Assembly: GCA_949751835.1 (NCBI GenBank)
Contig: CATKHK010000030.1
Coordinates: 372,001 to 436,000 of the forward strand
DNA: 64,000 nucleotides
Direction of reading: 5' to 3'
Origin: Blepharisma japonicum
Taxonomy: Eukaryota > Ciliophora > Heterotrichea > Heterotrichida > Blepharismidae
Every line of letters begins with the position of its first letter. The first letter of the stretch is position 1. This document shows positions 21,890-32,114 of the stretch, piece by piece. The translations under genes were made by a program, and so were the position numbers. The notes beneath the pieces are model-generated. The model was not told where the DNA came from. It worked only from the letters and a program-made list of their open reading frames with translations, and ran no database searches.

Positions 21890-23524
21890 ATGGAAAAGAA
21901 AGTAGAAAGAGATCCATTGAATTGCTGGGGTGATAGCTTTTGAAAAAGACATTTATACGGCCTTTGATTTATTAAATGATTTGTTGTATATTTGGTTGAC
22001 ATGATAGAAGAGAAAATATGAATTCCTGAACTCTTTATTATCCTAGGGGCATTATACATAACAAGTTTAACTGGAGTCATTGCAGGCGCCTATAAGCACA
22101 TTGGTCTTTGCTACCATTTTAATGAAGTAGTTTATATTTAGTCTAAAGTGAAGGATTTACCTTATTTATTGAACTCTAACAATCTTTTTCCTGAATATTT
22201 TCATTGGTTTTTTGTGTTGGTATTTTTTGGGAATCTCAAAAAATCGCCTTTATTTCTTACGATTATTTGTGCTTGCTATTCTTTATATGATGCAATTATA
22301 TCTGCCGTTGATTCATCTCTATGCCCGATTTATAATGAAAATTCAAGCGGGTGATCGGGTTTGATGATGTATTCTTATTTTCGGAGCATTTTAAGCTGAT
22401 GGGTTGTGTATTTATGGTTTGCAATTATATTTTTGCCAAAAAGATATCGTAGAAAAGCTCAAATTGAGCCTTATATTAGTAGTGGAATTGCTTGAATTGC
22501 TGCTAAAATATTATGGCTTGTAAGGGCAAGAAAAATAAGTAATACAATAAGCACTCCTTTTGAATATCCTACGCGAATTAGAGCAGCAGCGCTAATTACT
22601 TTTGGTGCTTCTACAGTTATGATGATGGGAATTCTTTTATTTTCTTATCAAATTTATTATTTTATTGATACTTTAGAAGATTGAAAGAGTTATTTAAAAG
22701 GAAGACCATATGATAGCGTTTTTGCGGCATTTAACTTAGAGCATGAATATACTTGGACGACTGGAGATGGTATTGATATTATAAATGCTTTCATCGATCT
22801 TTGTAAGCCACTTTTTCCATGTGCACTAACTGCTCTAATATTATCCTATTTATTTGTTCAATACTCAATTGCTGTAATGTTATATAAATATAAAGAGATA
22901 ATGCTCACTATTATGGAATTTAGAGATGATTCCCCTCTTTTAAAAAGGGTTTGGAGTTTTTCTTGTCATAGAGCAATTTTCTTCCCTTGTAAGAAATATT
23001 TAGCGGAATTCATGGTTAACAATGTATTTTTGCTATATACATTTGGAGCTTTTATATTCCTAGGGCTCTATGTTGTAAGCATCATTTTTATTTTTAAAAT
23101 CCCAGCATATTTATTATTAGATCGGCCAATAAGTTTTTGGCTAAGCTTTGCCCCAACTATTTGGAGGTATTTTTTATACAGTGTTCTTTATTTTAGATTT
23201 TTGGTGACTAAGAAAAATTTTATCAAAAATAAAAGCTATATGGCCTTTTGGGATTCATGATACTTTTTAGTAGGATTTTTTGGCGCAATTGTAAAAGGAC
23301 TCAGTCGCTTTGGAATAGGCATTGGAGTCTCTTTATTTCTAGGGTTTAGGGCTCATGTAAGTATAGTACCGACGCCTTTTGACATTTTCGACTCTCTTTA
23401 TTGCAGCTTTTATGCATCAATTGCACTGCAATGCTTATCGCTTGGAATAATTCCAGATGATATAGACTCATTAGACTTTTCATTTGGAGACAAGGACATC
23501 GGTCCAGCCCGAAGAATTAATTAA
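21890..23524 (+). CDS. Multi-pass membrane protein, unknown
   Basis: About 539 residues after removing a 15-nt intron at 22127-22141; at least nine TGA codons read as Trp. There are roughly nine to ten hydrophobic spans, and a cytosolic loop with many Arg/Lys before 'AALITFGASTVMMMGILLF'. A Trp-rich N terminus leads to the first span. A faint impression of a STRA6-like topology exists, but no diagnostic motif was seen, so no function is assigned. Confidence 0.7.
22127..22141 (+). other. 15-nt intron
   Basis: GTAGTTTATATTTAG, phase 0; carries an in-frame TAG. Removing it joins 79 codons to a 461-codon frame. Confidence 0.8.
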
Positions 23525-23631
23525 TTTTTTCATTTATTAAAAAATTTATTCACAAGCAGTTCACTACCTATTGTAATAAGACAATAACTTTTATTTTCCC
23601 TAACTAACGGTCTTGTATATGCTTAGCAAAT

Positions 23632-24930
23632 ATGGAATTCATTACACGATCTATTGAGTTCTTCAGCGGTATTTTTTCGCGCAAAAGACGCCGCTCGTCA
23701 CCCAAAACAGACAACCTTATAAACCTCAAACGAAAAAAAATCGATTTCAATAGGTACCGTGACGAAGAGATTTCTCCTTATTCAGTCTCTAACCATCTGA
23801 AATTCACCCCTCATCCACCCAAAAAGCAAGTTCAAAGCCAAGCAGAATTCAGCGATGCTCAGTCGTTATTCAGAGCATTTGTCAGCCCAAATGATGAAAA
23901 ATCGCCAGAAATTTTGGCTGCCAAACTGCAGCTTATGAGACAAGCTGTTGAATACGGCGAAATCGCGCTTGTAAAACAGAACAGCTGCCATAACAAAATT
24001 AGCCTAAAAGAACGTAACGTAGATGGGACTGACCATCCTGAGCGTTTTGAGTCCTGCCCTAGTTGGGAAACAAGTGAAGTGGAGCCTAATGGGGATTATT
24101 ATGAGACATTATCACACAGAAACAATGGAAAATCGACCTTGGGGGAAAGGCTTGACAAAGTTATGAAGTCTATGGAAAAAATTGAGCCTTATCCAAGCTG
24201 GGAAAACAGTAAAAATGAATCTCCTGAAGAAAATCCTCTGGAAAGCTTCATTAAGGAAAAAGGATGGGAAATTGAGCCAGATTCATTGAAAGAAGTGGAG
24301 AGCATTCTAAATGATGAAAGACATGAAGAAACCTGGGGAACCGTAAAAGGTGTGACACTACTATATAAAGACATCAAACTTCTAAAGCCCCGAACCTGGA
24401 TAAATGATGAAGTTGTCAATGCATATCTGAAATTGCTGGAAGTTCCTAAAAATTTCCATATATTTAATAGCTTTTTCTATGAGTATATTTCAGGAATGCA
24501 CGCAACTGATGATTGGAATATTAGGAAACTCAAGAGAATCCTCAAAAAACAAGGGCTGGATAACCTTTTTTCAAAGGATTTCTTAATTTTTCCTATAAAC
24601 CTAGATAGAAACCATTGGATTGTTGCACAGGTGGATAACAAAAATAGATGCATAGAGTATCATGACAGCTTTGGAGATAACAGCTTTGAAAAAGTTTGTG
24701 AAACAATAGATGAATGCATTGGAGTCCTCAATCGAGAAGAAACAAACTGTTATGAATATAAATCAATGAATGTTCCCCAGCAAGATAATTATTATGATTG
24801 TGGAGTTTTCATGCTTCAAACAATCCGCTGCTTGGTAGAAGGCAGAGAATTCGATTTTTCTCAAGACCAAATTGATTTTATTAGAAAAATTATAGTTCTG
24901 GAGCTAAAAAATCAAACGCTTTATATGTAA
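23632..24930 (+). CDS. Ulp1/SENP-type SUMO protease
   Basis: 432 residues, intronless. The N-terminal 200 residues are basic then Ser/Pro/Glu-rich and likely disordered; KRRRSSPK and KRKK could be nuclear signals. The C-terminal 230 residues are a C48 peptidase domain starting at 'WINDEVVNAYLKLL'. The catalytic residues are all present: His328 (NHW), Asp345 (YHDS), Gln383/384 (PQQDN) and Cys390 (YDCGVF). The family removes SUMO and matures its precursor. Repeated 'PSWE(T/N)S' segments in the N-terminal part (near residues 142 and 185) look like short duplicated motifs. Confidence 0.92.
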   Translation: MEFITRSIEFFSGIFSRKRRRSSPKTDNLINLKRKKIDFNRYRDEEISPYSVSNHLKFTPHPPKKQVQSQAEFSDAQSLFRAFVSPNDEKSPEILAAKLQLMRQAVEYGEIALVKQNSCHNKISLKERNVDGTDHPERFESCPSWETSEVEPNGDYYETLSHRNNGKSTLGERLDKVMKSMEKIEPYPSWENSKNESPEENPLESFIKEKGWEIEPDSLKEVESILNDERHEETWGTVKGVTLLYKDIKLLKPRTWINDEVVNAYLKLLEVPKNFHIFNSFFYEYISGMHATDDWNIRKLKRILKKQGLDNLFSKDFLIFPINLDRNHWIVAQVDNKNRCIEYHDSFGDNSFEKVCETIDECIGVLNREETNCYEYKSMNVPQQDNYYDCGVFMLQTIRCLVEGREFDFSQDQIDFIRKIIVLELKNQTLYM

Positions 24931-25016
24931 GCATAAAAATGATTTGTAATCAGTTTTCTATTATTTAACTAAAAAAAATATTTGGTAAATACATTATTAA
25001 AATATAAGAATTTATT

Positions 25017-25325
25017 ATGAAAATCAAAAAAGCTATCCTAAATTTGCTGAATAACGAACAAAAGCTAGAAGAGTTTGTAAGAGGAATGTATTCTGCTATA
25101 GATACAAATAATGATGGGCATATAGATGTTGATGAGCTTTATGAAGCATTGAAAAGCTTTTCACAATTAGGAGATGACTTAGAGCCTTTGACGATAGAAA
25201 ATATAAAATCAGCTATTTCTGAATTGACTGAAAATCCTGATGCGAAAGTTGCTTTTGAAGAGTTCAAAAACTTGGTTTTGGCTGCTCTTCAATTTATATT
25301 TCAACGTGAGTCAACTCATAATTAA
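25017..25325 (+). CDS. Small EF-hand protein
   Basis: 102 residues. One canonical EF-hand loop, DTNNDGHIDVDE (about residues 29-40), has all calcium-coordinating positions filled. A second, degenerate hand around NPDAKVAFEEF lacks some ligands. There is no other domain. Shorter than calmodulin or centrin. Probably a calcium-sensing partner of another protein. Confidence 0.85.
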   Translation: MKIKKAILNLLNNEQKLEEFVRGMYSAIDTNNDGHIDVDELYEALKSFSQLGDDLEPLTIENIKSAISELTENPDAKVAFEEFKNLVLAALQFIFQRESTHN

Positions 25326-25554
25326 TAGTTTAGATCTGTAATATGTGTATCCAAGTTTTTTAATTTTTATTTGCTATTAGTGCTTTATATAGCCTGATAA
25401 ATCAATTTTTATACTTAAAGCTTAAGATTAATCCTTAAAGAAAAAGAATAAAAAACGAAAGCTAAAAAATTCACATTCTAGGTATTAGCATAATTAATAT
25501 ATATCTAAAGAGATATTAAATTTGCCCCTCTTGTAAATTATCTAATTATTTCAA

Positions 25555-25971
25555 ATGCCTTTCGATTTCGGAAGATGGACTATTGACGACACTGAAGTTT
25601 TTTACATCGGCCAATATTCTTTTGCATTTGTGAATCTACGACCTATAAGAAAGCATCATGTGCTGGTATGCCCAATAAGAAAAGTTGAGCGACTTAAAGA
25701 TTTGGAACTCCAAGAGCTCAGTGAAGTGATGAAAATTGCAAGCCTAATTTCTCAAAAAATAGCTAATGGTGCATGCAATATCGCTATACAAGATGGCATA
25801 GATGCTGGGCAAACAGTAAATCATGTGCATATTCATGTTGTTCCTAGAGAAGGGGAAGGCGTTCTTCATATTGATAGAATCCATGGAGATCGAAGTCCTG
25901 CACAAATGGCAGCTGAAGCTACAATATTGAGAAGTATGATGCAGGATTATTATATTGAGGAACGTGCGTAA
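25555..25971 (+). CDS. HIT-family hydrolase, FHIT-like
   Basis: 138 residues, close to the usual FHIT length. The histidine triad HVHIHVV is at residues 90-94. FHIT features are present in order: FAFVNLRPI, HHVLVCP, and the Gln-rich region before the triad. The family hydrolyses dinucleoside polyphosphates such as Ap3A through the middle His nucleophile. Convergent with the cyclin gene, 12 nt between stops. Confidence 0.9.
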   Translation: MPFDFGRWTIDDTEVFYIGQYSFAFVNLRPIRKHHVLVCPIRKVERLKDLELQELSEVMKIASLISQKIANGACNIAIQDGIDAGQTVNHVHIHVVPREGEGVLHIDRIHGDRSPAQMAAEATILRSMMQDYYIEERA

Positions 25972-25983
25972 TAATGTAATAAA

Positions 25984-26964
25984 CTATAAGCAATTTGGAT
26001 TATTTAATAATTTATTTTGATCTTTTTCTAGCTCATTATCACAAAATACAAAAAGAGGGCCTGGCTTCCTGGAGGTAATAGTAACATTAAAAAAATCAAA
26101 CACACTTGTATATCCAGGAAATTTTTCAGCATATTTATCAACATCTCTGGATAATTTTGCAATCACTTCTTCAGTGAGTTTATCCTTGCCCTTAGCAGCT
26201 AGCATTTTTTCACACAGATTATCTTGCCTCAAACTTCTTGCAGCTATAATTACACTACTCACCGCAATATCTGACTGCTTAAACTTCAAATGTTTATAAT
26301 ATATTTGAGAAATCCTGCATATCAATTCTGCAGTCACCTGTATCACAGTAGGAACCTTAAATTCTTCATACAAGCTTTGCAAAAAATCATAGCAGGTGCT
26401 CAAATTTACTATAAATCCAAGTTTCTTCAGTATTAGTTTTTCAGTAATCAAAATTTCACTCTCAGTAAATTTTTTATGGGCAATTTTTTCTCTCAAAGCT
26501 CCCAGTCTTATCCGGTGCCTTGTATCAGAAAATTTCGAAGCGATAAACATACAACAGACTCCAATTATATGGAGAAGCTGAGAAGACAAAGCCTGCTGAT
26601 GGACTTTGAAGAACTTATCCATGATTTTAACTGCTAGAAAAAACACAGCCTTGTGGCACTTAAATGCAGAAGTCACTTCAATCATCCAATCTATCATTTT
26701 GGCTCGGAATTCAGGCAAAATACTGTGATTGCTTAATGGATTTGGGGTATAAGAGAGTGTCTCAGATGATAATAGAGACCTTGAAAGAGCTTGGGAAAGC
26801 GGGACAATGCTATTTACTTGAAATTGGGATACTTCAACTTTGGGAGATCGGCTTCGGTTTCTGGAAGTTCGGATGCTGATACGAGTGGCGACTTCACATT
26901 TTACAGCAGGAAGCTTTGTCTTTGAGAGCTGGGCACTGTTAGTTCGTCTATGCAAAGTTATCAT
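25984..26964 (-). CDS. Cyclin-like protein
   Basis: 326 residues, intronless. The N terminus is basic and Ser-rich. The cyclin box begins 'RAKMIDWMIEVTSAFKCHKAVFFLAVKIMDKF', which keeps the MIDWMIEV core of mitotic cyclins, including the Lys and Glu partners for CDK binding. A second fold follows ('TCYDFLQSLYEEF'). I see no RxxL destruction box that is convincing. Closest in style to the A/B cyclins, but subtype is not assigned. Confidence 0.85.
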   Translation of the reverse strand: MITLHRRTNSAQLSKTKLPAVKCEVATRISIRTSRNRSRSPKVEVSQFQVNSIVPLSQALSRSLLSSETLSYTPNPLSNHSILPEFRAKMIDWMIEVTSAFKCHKAVFFLAVKIMDKFFKVHQQALSSQLLHIIGVCCMFIASKFSDTRHRIRLGALREKIAHKKFTESEILITEKLILKKLGFIVNLSTCYDFLQSLYEEFKVPTVIQVTAELICRISQIYYKHLKFKQSDIAVSSVIIAARSLRQDNLCEKMLAAKGKDKLTEEVIAKLSRDVDKYAEKFPGYTSVFDFFNVTITSRKPGPLFVFCDNELEKDQNKLLNNPNCL

Positions 26965-27038
26965 TATTACTGACTTTTCACTTAAGGATACTTAAGATAC
27001 GCCTTAAATTAATTCTAAGTCTCTTAAATTAAGATTTC

Positions 27039-30000
27039 TTAAAGAATCCCAGGGAATTTCTTGCTTTTGATAATCGTTATCTTTTCATAAACCTGTTTCT
27101 TGAACTCATTTTGTTTGTCTTCCACTTTCTGCAGATGTGCATTCCCTTGCTTCACGATTTCTCCTATTCTCCTATTCATTCCGTCATAATTGTTTTGACT
27201 GTCTTTTATCACATTATCCAGCCTATTTTGGAGTAATAAAATATCTTTCAACAATATCTGGCCTTGTTTTTCCAGTGTAGTAGTTGATTTAGAGTCCGAG
27301 TCATCCTCACTACTTGTGCAAAGTTGTAAATGCATAGGAGTTCCTGAGTTCCTTCTCCAGAATAATATAGCTTCGTACTCTATAATCATCGCAACCATAG
27401 ACTGAATATCAGCGACCACCATATCTTCTTGCACTCTCCCATAAGTTTCTCCCATAATTGCAACCAGTAAATTAAACATCATAAGAGGGTTTACTATTGT
27501 AGCTACATAAAAACATAACCACTCAGCATCTGAATATGTGCCATAGTCAAAAGCTCCGAATAAAAGTAAATATGAATGGATCAGGGCTTCAGAAAACGTC
27601 TTATCCTCTGATAAGCCACTTAATACCTGGAACATCAAAGTAAAAGCTAACACAGAAAAGGCAAGCACAATGACAAAAGGAATCATATCATGCAAAATTT
27701 CTGTCAGCATTCTGACCATATAGCGAGTTTGCTTAAAAACTCTGAAAAATCCTATCCCTCTTTGGAAAGAAGCTAATAAAATTAATGCAAGAGTAGTTGT
27801 CGACAGTTCTCCACCGACAAAAGGCTCAATAAATGAATATGCAAAAATCAGTAAAATTCTTGCCATATCCAGCCAGTTCCAGAAATCTTGAAGATATTGT
27901 TTGATTCCGATAGTGATCTGGAAGCACTCATAAATAAATAATATAATGTTTAGCACTATAATAGAAACAAATAAAATTGTATCTTGGCCTGGGCTGGTTT
28001 GCATTAGTGAATAGTATCCTAATATGAATAAAAATAATATATAAAAAGCTGCATGGATAAGCATTAAAGGTCTGATTGTTTTCCATTTGGATTTTATAAT
28101 GGTAGATATGATAGGGGCTGTATAAACGTCTTGGTCTTCGCATGCTATTAGCGTTGTGAGGAATTTGATACCTTCTAAGTTTCCTAGAGTCATATTAAAT
28201 TTGAAGGAGCTCACTCTATAGATTAAAAACTGCTCGTTTTCTTTGGAATTAATAGTAGATTTGATGAAATTTTTGCAGTCAATATGGTAACTATTTGAAG
28301 AAAATGGATGGCCTTCTCTTGTTTTAAGCACCCCAAATTGGTCTAAATCTGGTTGTTTTGACCTTTGGAATGCTGCATTATAAAGGGTTGACAGATTTGG
28401 GGTTGCAAGCTCATTTAGCCTAGGAAGCTCAACTTCAATTCTTGTAAAAATATGCCAATCTACCTTGGTGTATTTTGCTATTTTTTTGATGACTAAGTCA
28501 ATAAGCTCTTTATTTTTGGAATCTAAAGCTAAAGTCAAAGGGGTAACTCCAGATGTGGTACTTAAAAACTTGCAGCGGCCTTTAAATGCTAAATTTGCAT
28601 ATTTAAGGTTGACTGTATATGCAAATAAATGGAGAATATTGATCCTCCATGGGAGGATTACCCACTCGTTGAGATGAGAAGGATAGTCGCCTTCGTACTC
28701 GTTTTCCATAAATAGCTTGAAATATGAAGTAAATAGCATGGAGTATATTGATGGGCCAAATATGAATAGATTATTTGCTTTCGCTTTAACTGGGTTTCTC
28801 ATTCTGATAATCTCATTTGTGCTCACTACATAAATTGTCCCGTTAATATTATCAAGCAAAATCTGCTTAGGTCGAAGATTCACTTTTATAGTCCCTATTA
28901 AGATTTTATCAGTTGTTGACCAAAATTGTATTTCATCCTTTTGAGTGCCTACCAATAAATACTCTCCATCTTCAGATATAGAGCATGATAAAAGCTTGGA
29001 AATCTTAGGAGCTGCTCTTCTCCCAAGTGCTCCTGCTCCTATTCAGCTGCCTTGCCTATCCTGTCTTTCTTGCCTTTCATGCATAAATTTATGTCTTCTT
29101 TCTTCGATTTCGTCATTTTCATCATCAGCTTTTAATTCTTCTTCCTTATCTTGTACACAATTAAAAGAAGTGATAAGAGTGTTGAAATTCAGGTTCCATA
29201 TATCAATCATGCCGTTTCCACCTACTGAAACTATATGATTTGTAAAATAATTGGGCTTAAGAGTGTAGATTTGCTGAGCAAACCCTTTTAATACAGCCTT
29301 TTCTGACTCTTGAATATTCACAGCTAAGACATGAAGCTCATTTTCTGTAGCATAAATAACTGTTGTGGAATCTGGAGAAAAACAAATAGATTTTACAGGT
29401 TGGGCGACAGATAGAGTTTTAATCGGATTATAAGTATTCAAATCATATATAGCAACTTCTCCTTTTTCATAATCACTTGCAGCAGATGCAAACTTTTGCC
29501 CGTCTTTACTAAAGTCTACAGAAACCACTGGCAATGTATGCTCTGACAATGACTGAATTTCTTTCTTTATTTTCATATCCCACAGTTTCACATTAGAAAA
29601 CTGAAACCCTACAGCCATCAAAGCTCCAGTAGCATTTATTGTCAAACACTTCGGACTGCCTTCAAATTTTCTCAAGTTTTCGCTTACTCCAGTATCTACC
29701 TCAGTTCGCTTGACTATAAGATCTTCTCCAATGGTAAAAATAGATTTTCCATCAGACGAAATAATGGCCGCATTTATCTCTTCATGTATAACAATTCCAT
29801 CTTTTCTTTGCAGTTCTTCAACAAGCCTTATCCTTCTAATAGTCTTATCACTTTCTCCAATAAATAAATATTTTCCATCAGGAGAACAAACAGCTGCTTT
29901 TGGAGGTGAAGGAAGCTTAAATTCAGTTTCATACTTGGCTTCTTGGGTGTTAAATAGATAAAGCTTGCCTTTGGCACTGCCTGTTATCAAATAGCGGGAG

Positions 30001-30803
30001 TTTTCTATATGGCACATTGCAGTTATTTGAGACTTGTGCTTGGGTAGAAGCGTCTTTTCGCCTGAAACAATGTTCCAGAGTCTAATAATTTTATCGTCTC
30101 CACCAGTCACTAGCACTCCTTTGTCAATGATATCCCCAATATTTGATTTTTCTGCATATGGACAGTAAATCATATAGTTAATTTTGGCTTCTTGAATGAT
30201 CTCCATATGCACTTCCAGTTCTTCGCTGTTCCATATAACGATTTTCATATCTGTTCCAGCTGTAATGAAAACGTTATCATCTTTAGCGAAACAAATTTCC
30301 CTTATATGCCCTTTGTGATGTCTTATATCTTTCTTAAATTTTCTTGTTTCAAGATTATATACGTAAATAATATCTTCTAACCCTCCAGCTATAATCAAAT
30401 TCCGCTGAATGCTTGCAGCAAGAGCTTTTATAGGTGCATTAGGACCCATCAATTGATCAATCTTTTCTTTTGCATCAAGATTTCACAATATAATTGACCT
30501 GTCCTCGCCAGCACTCGCAATTTTATCAATGCCAACATTGCATAAACAGTTAACTTTTCCTTTGTGGCCTTGGAAGGGGAAGTTTTCCATGCTTTCGGTC
30601 TGGTAAACTTGGATCAGGCCATCCGCAGTTCCAACCAATAAGAATTTGTTATCAGGTGTAAGTAATAAAGAAACGATGTCTAGGTTCAAGTTAAAAGTGT
30701 CTATACGCTTTTCAAATTCTCTGAGTACCTGTGTTAAGAAGTTATTCAACTGGCCAGTTGGGAAATTTTGAAGCTCAATATAACCAGCAGGATTTGGTTC
30801 CAT
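27039..30803 (-). CDS. WD40-repeat protein fused to a TRP-like ion channel
   Basis: One uninterrupted frame of 1254 residues; TGA at 30483-30485 and 29043-29045 is Trp (the first in RSIILWNL of a WD repeat). Residues 1 to about 590 hold many WD40 repeats (VIWNSE, RLWNIV, KLWDMK, DIWNLN). A middle region with weak ankyrin-like stretches (GVTPLTLALDS) follows. Residues about 900-1130 are six membrane spans of TRP type: WNWLDMARILLIF in span 3, a pore loop with LLFGAFDYG, and span 6 with NLLVAIMGETYG. A C-terminal cytosolic tail has coiled coil. Ciliates are rich in such channels; a sensory or calcium-entry role is likely. The start ATG is 30803. Confidence 0.85.
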
Positions 30804-30942
30804 TAATAGAGTATTATAGAAGAGAAAGGTTTTATGAAATAAAGATTGATGAATTCTTGTGAGGAGAAAAAGCTTGTGATAATTTTATGGAAAGAGTGAT
30901 AAGGATAATTAAATATAATTAAATGGATAAAAAAAATAAAAA

Positions 30943-31015
30943 CTCCGAGACCGGGAATTGAACCCGGGTCCCCTGCGTGACAGGCAGGGATACTTGACCA
31001 CTATACTATCTCGGA
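30943..31015 (-). tRNA. tRNA-Asp (GTC)
   Basis: A 73-nt cloverleaf on the minus strand. Acceptor TCCGAGA pairs with TCTCGGA plus a G discriminator. The anticodon stem CCTGC/GCAGG encloses loop CTGTCAC with anticodon GTC. The T arm is GGTTCAATT flanked by CCGGG/CCCGG. Internal promoter boxes A and B are present. No intron; CCA is not encoded, as usual for nuclear tRNA genes. Confidence 0.97.
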
Positions 31016-31341
31016 TTGATTTTTACTTATTAGCAGTCTTTATATACTAAAGCATAAACTTTAATTGAAAATTTAGAATTATTTAATGGCTATCTATATT
31101 TGCCACATCAAATTTAAAATATGACACTTTCTTCAAACTTCTCAGAGGATAAATTCATGCATAAGTCAACTGGATTTAGTACTTATTCGATCCTCTATAC
31201 TAATAAGCACACTTTTAGGTTTTTTATATAACATTACTTATAATCTATATATTCAATTTTAGTTAGAAATGAGTTAAACTAAGGAATGGTAATTAATCAA
31301 GCTATAACTTGAAATCTGTGCTATAAACACCTCTTAATTCC
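31016..31341. other. Intergenic region after the tRNA gene
   Basis: 326 nt, AT-rich; no gene or repeat seen. Confidence 0.45.
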
Positions 31342-32067
31342 TTATAGAGGCCTACACCCAATCTCCAGTTTATTTTTCGAAAGGCAGCAAGTCCAATATC
31401 TTCCTTGCGCGCTCCATTTCCCAGGATGGTAATTGACCTTCCTCAATTCAAGCTCTTGCAGCAGCCCTTCTTCTTCTTTTTCATATTTTTCCTTATCTGC
31501 GAGCTCCTTATCAAGCCTTTCAATCTCTTCTCTTATCTTTCTCGTTCTGTCCTTAATAACTTCTGATTGGCTTTCCATCAAAAACACTTTAAAAGCTTGC
31601 AAAATTTCGTCTTCACTGCTCTGAGAGTCCAAGATTTTATTAAAATTGCACACTTTTTTGCATAATTCCGAGCAAACCATAGGTGACAAACAATATCTTT
31701 CAAGTTTAAGCAGCTTTTTACGGCAGATAGGGCTTGAGCATATGAAAACTTCATAATCACATGTTTTTTCGTGCTCCAAAACATCATGAATTGGCCCTTC
31801 CAATGAGCAGCCATTGGCGGAATTTATGCATTTCAGAGTAAGTTTCTTATAATACTGTAGAGCATATTTTGAAGTTATGCGGGGCTTTATTTGGTTATTG
31901 CATTGCGGGCACAAGTCAAGCTTCGATATACAGTTTGTGCAAGCTAAGTTTTCACATATAGAGCATTCTAAAGGGTCGACTGATACATGCTTGCAGCTCA
32001 TACAAATGAAATAGTCATCAACTTTACAGGTGAAGCGATCAATTGTGATTATTGATGTCTCGCTCAT
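31342..32067 (-). CDS. RING / TRAF-type zinc-finger protein
   Basis: 241 residues. Near the N terminus, a RING-like finger runs CMSCKHVSVDPLECSICENLACTNCISKLDLCPQC. A TRAF-type zinc segment follows (LKCIN...GCSLEGPIHDVLEHEKTCDYEVFIC). A charged coiled coil (residues about 165-205) and a Cys-containing tail end the protein. The order RING, zinc fingers, coiled coil is that of TRAF-like E3 ligases, without a MATH domain. Divergent from the RCC1-kinase gene with only 47 nt between the start codons. Confidence 0.85.
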   Translation of the reverse strand: MSETSIITIDRFTCKVDDYFICMSCKHVSVDPLECSICENLACTNCISKLDLCPQCNNQIKPRITSKYALQYYKKLTLKCINSANGCSLEGPIHDVLEHEKTCDYEVFICSSPICRKKLLKLERYCLSPMVCSELCKKVCNFNKILDSQSSEDEILQAFKVFLMESQSEVIKDRTRKIREEIERLDKELADKEKYEKEEEGLLQELELRKVNYHPGKWSAQGRYWTCCLSKNKLEIGCRPL

Positions 32068-32114
32068 TTAATTTAATTTGCCAATGATATCAAACGAGAA
32101 ATTTCATAAAGAAA

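Noticed and set aside
21890-23524. STRA6-like receptor
   Set aside because: Only overall topology is similar; no diagnostic motif, so left as unknown membrane protein.
23590-23620. CCCTAAC in the spacer before the SUMO protease as a telomere
   Set aside because: A single occurrence, not an array; genes continue on both sides.
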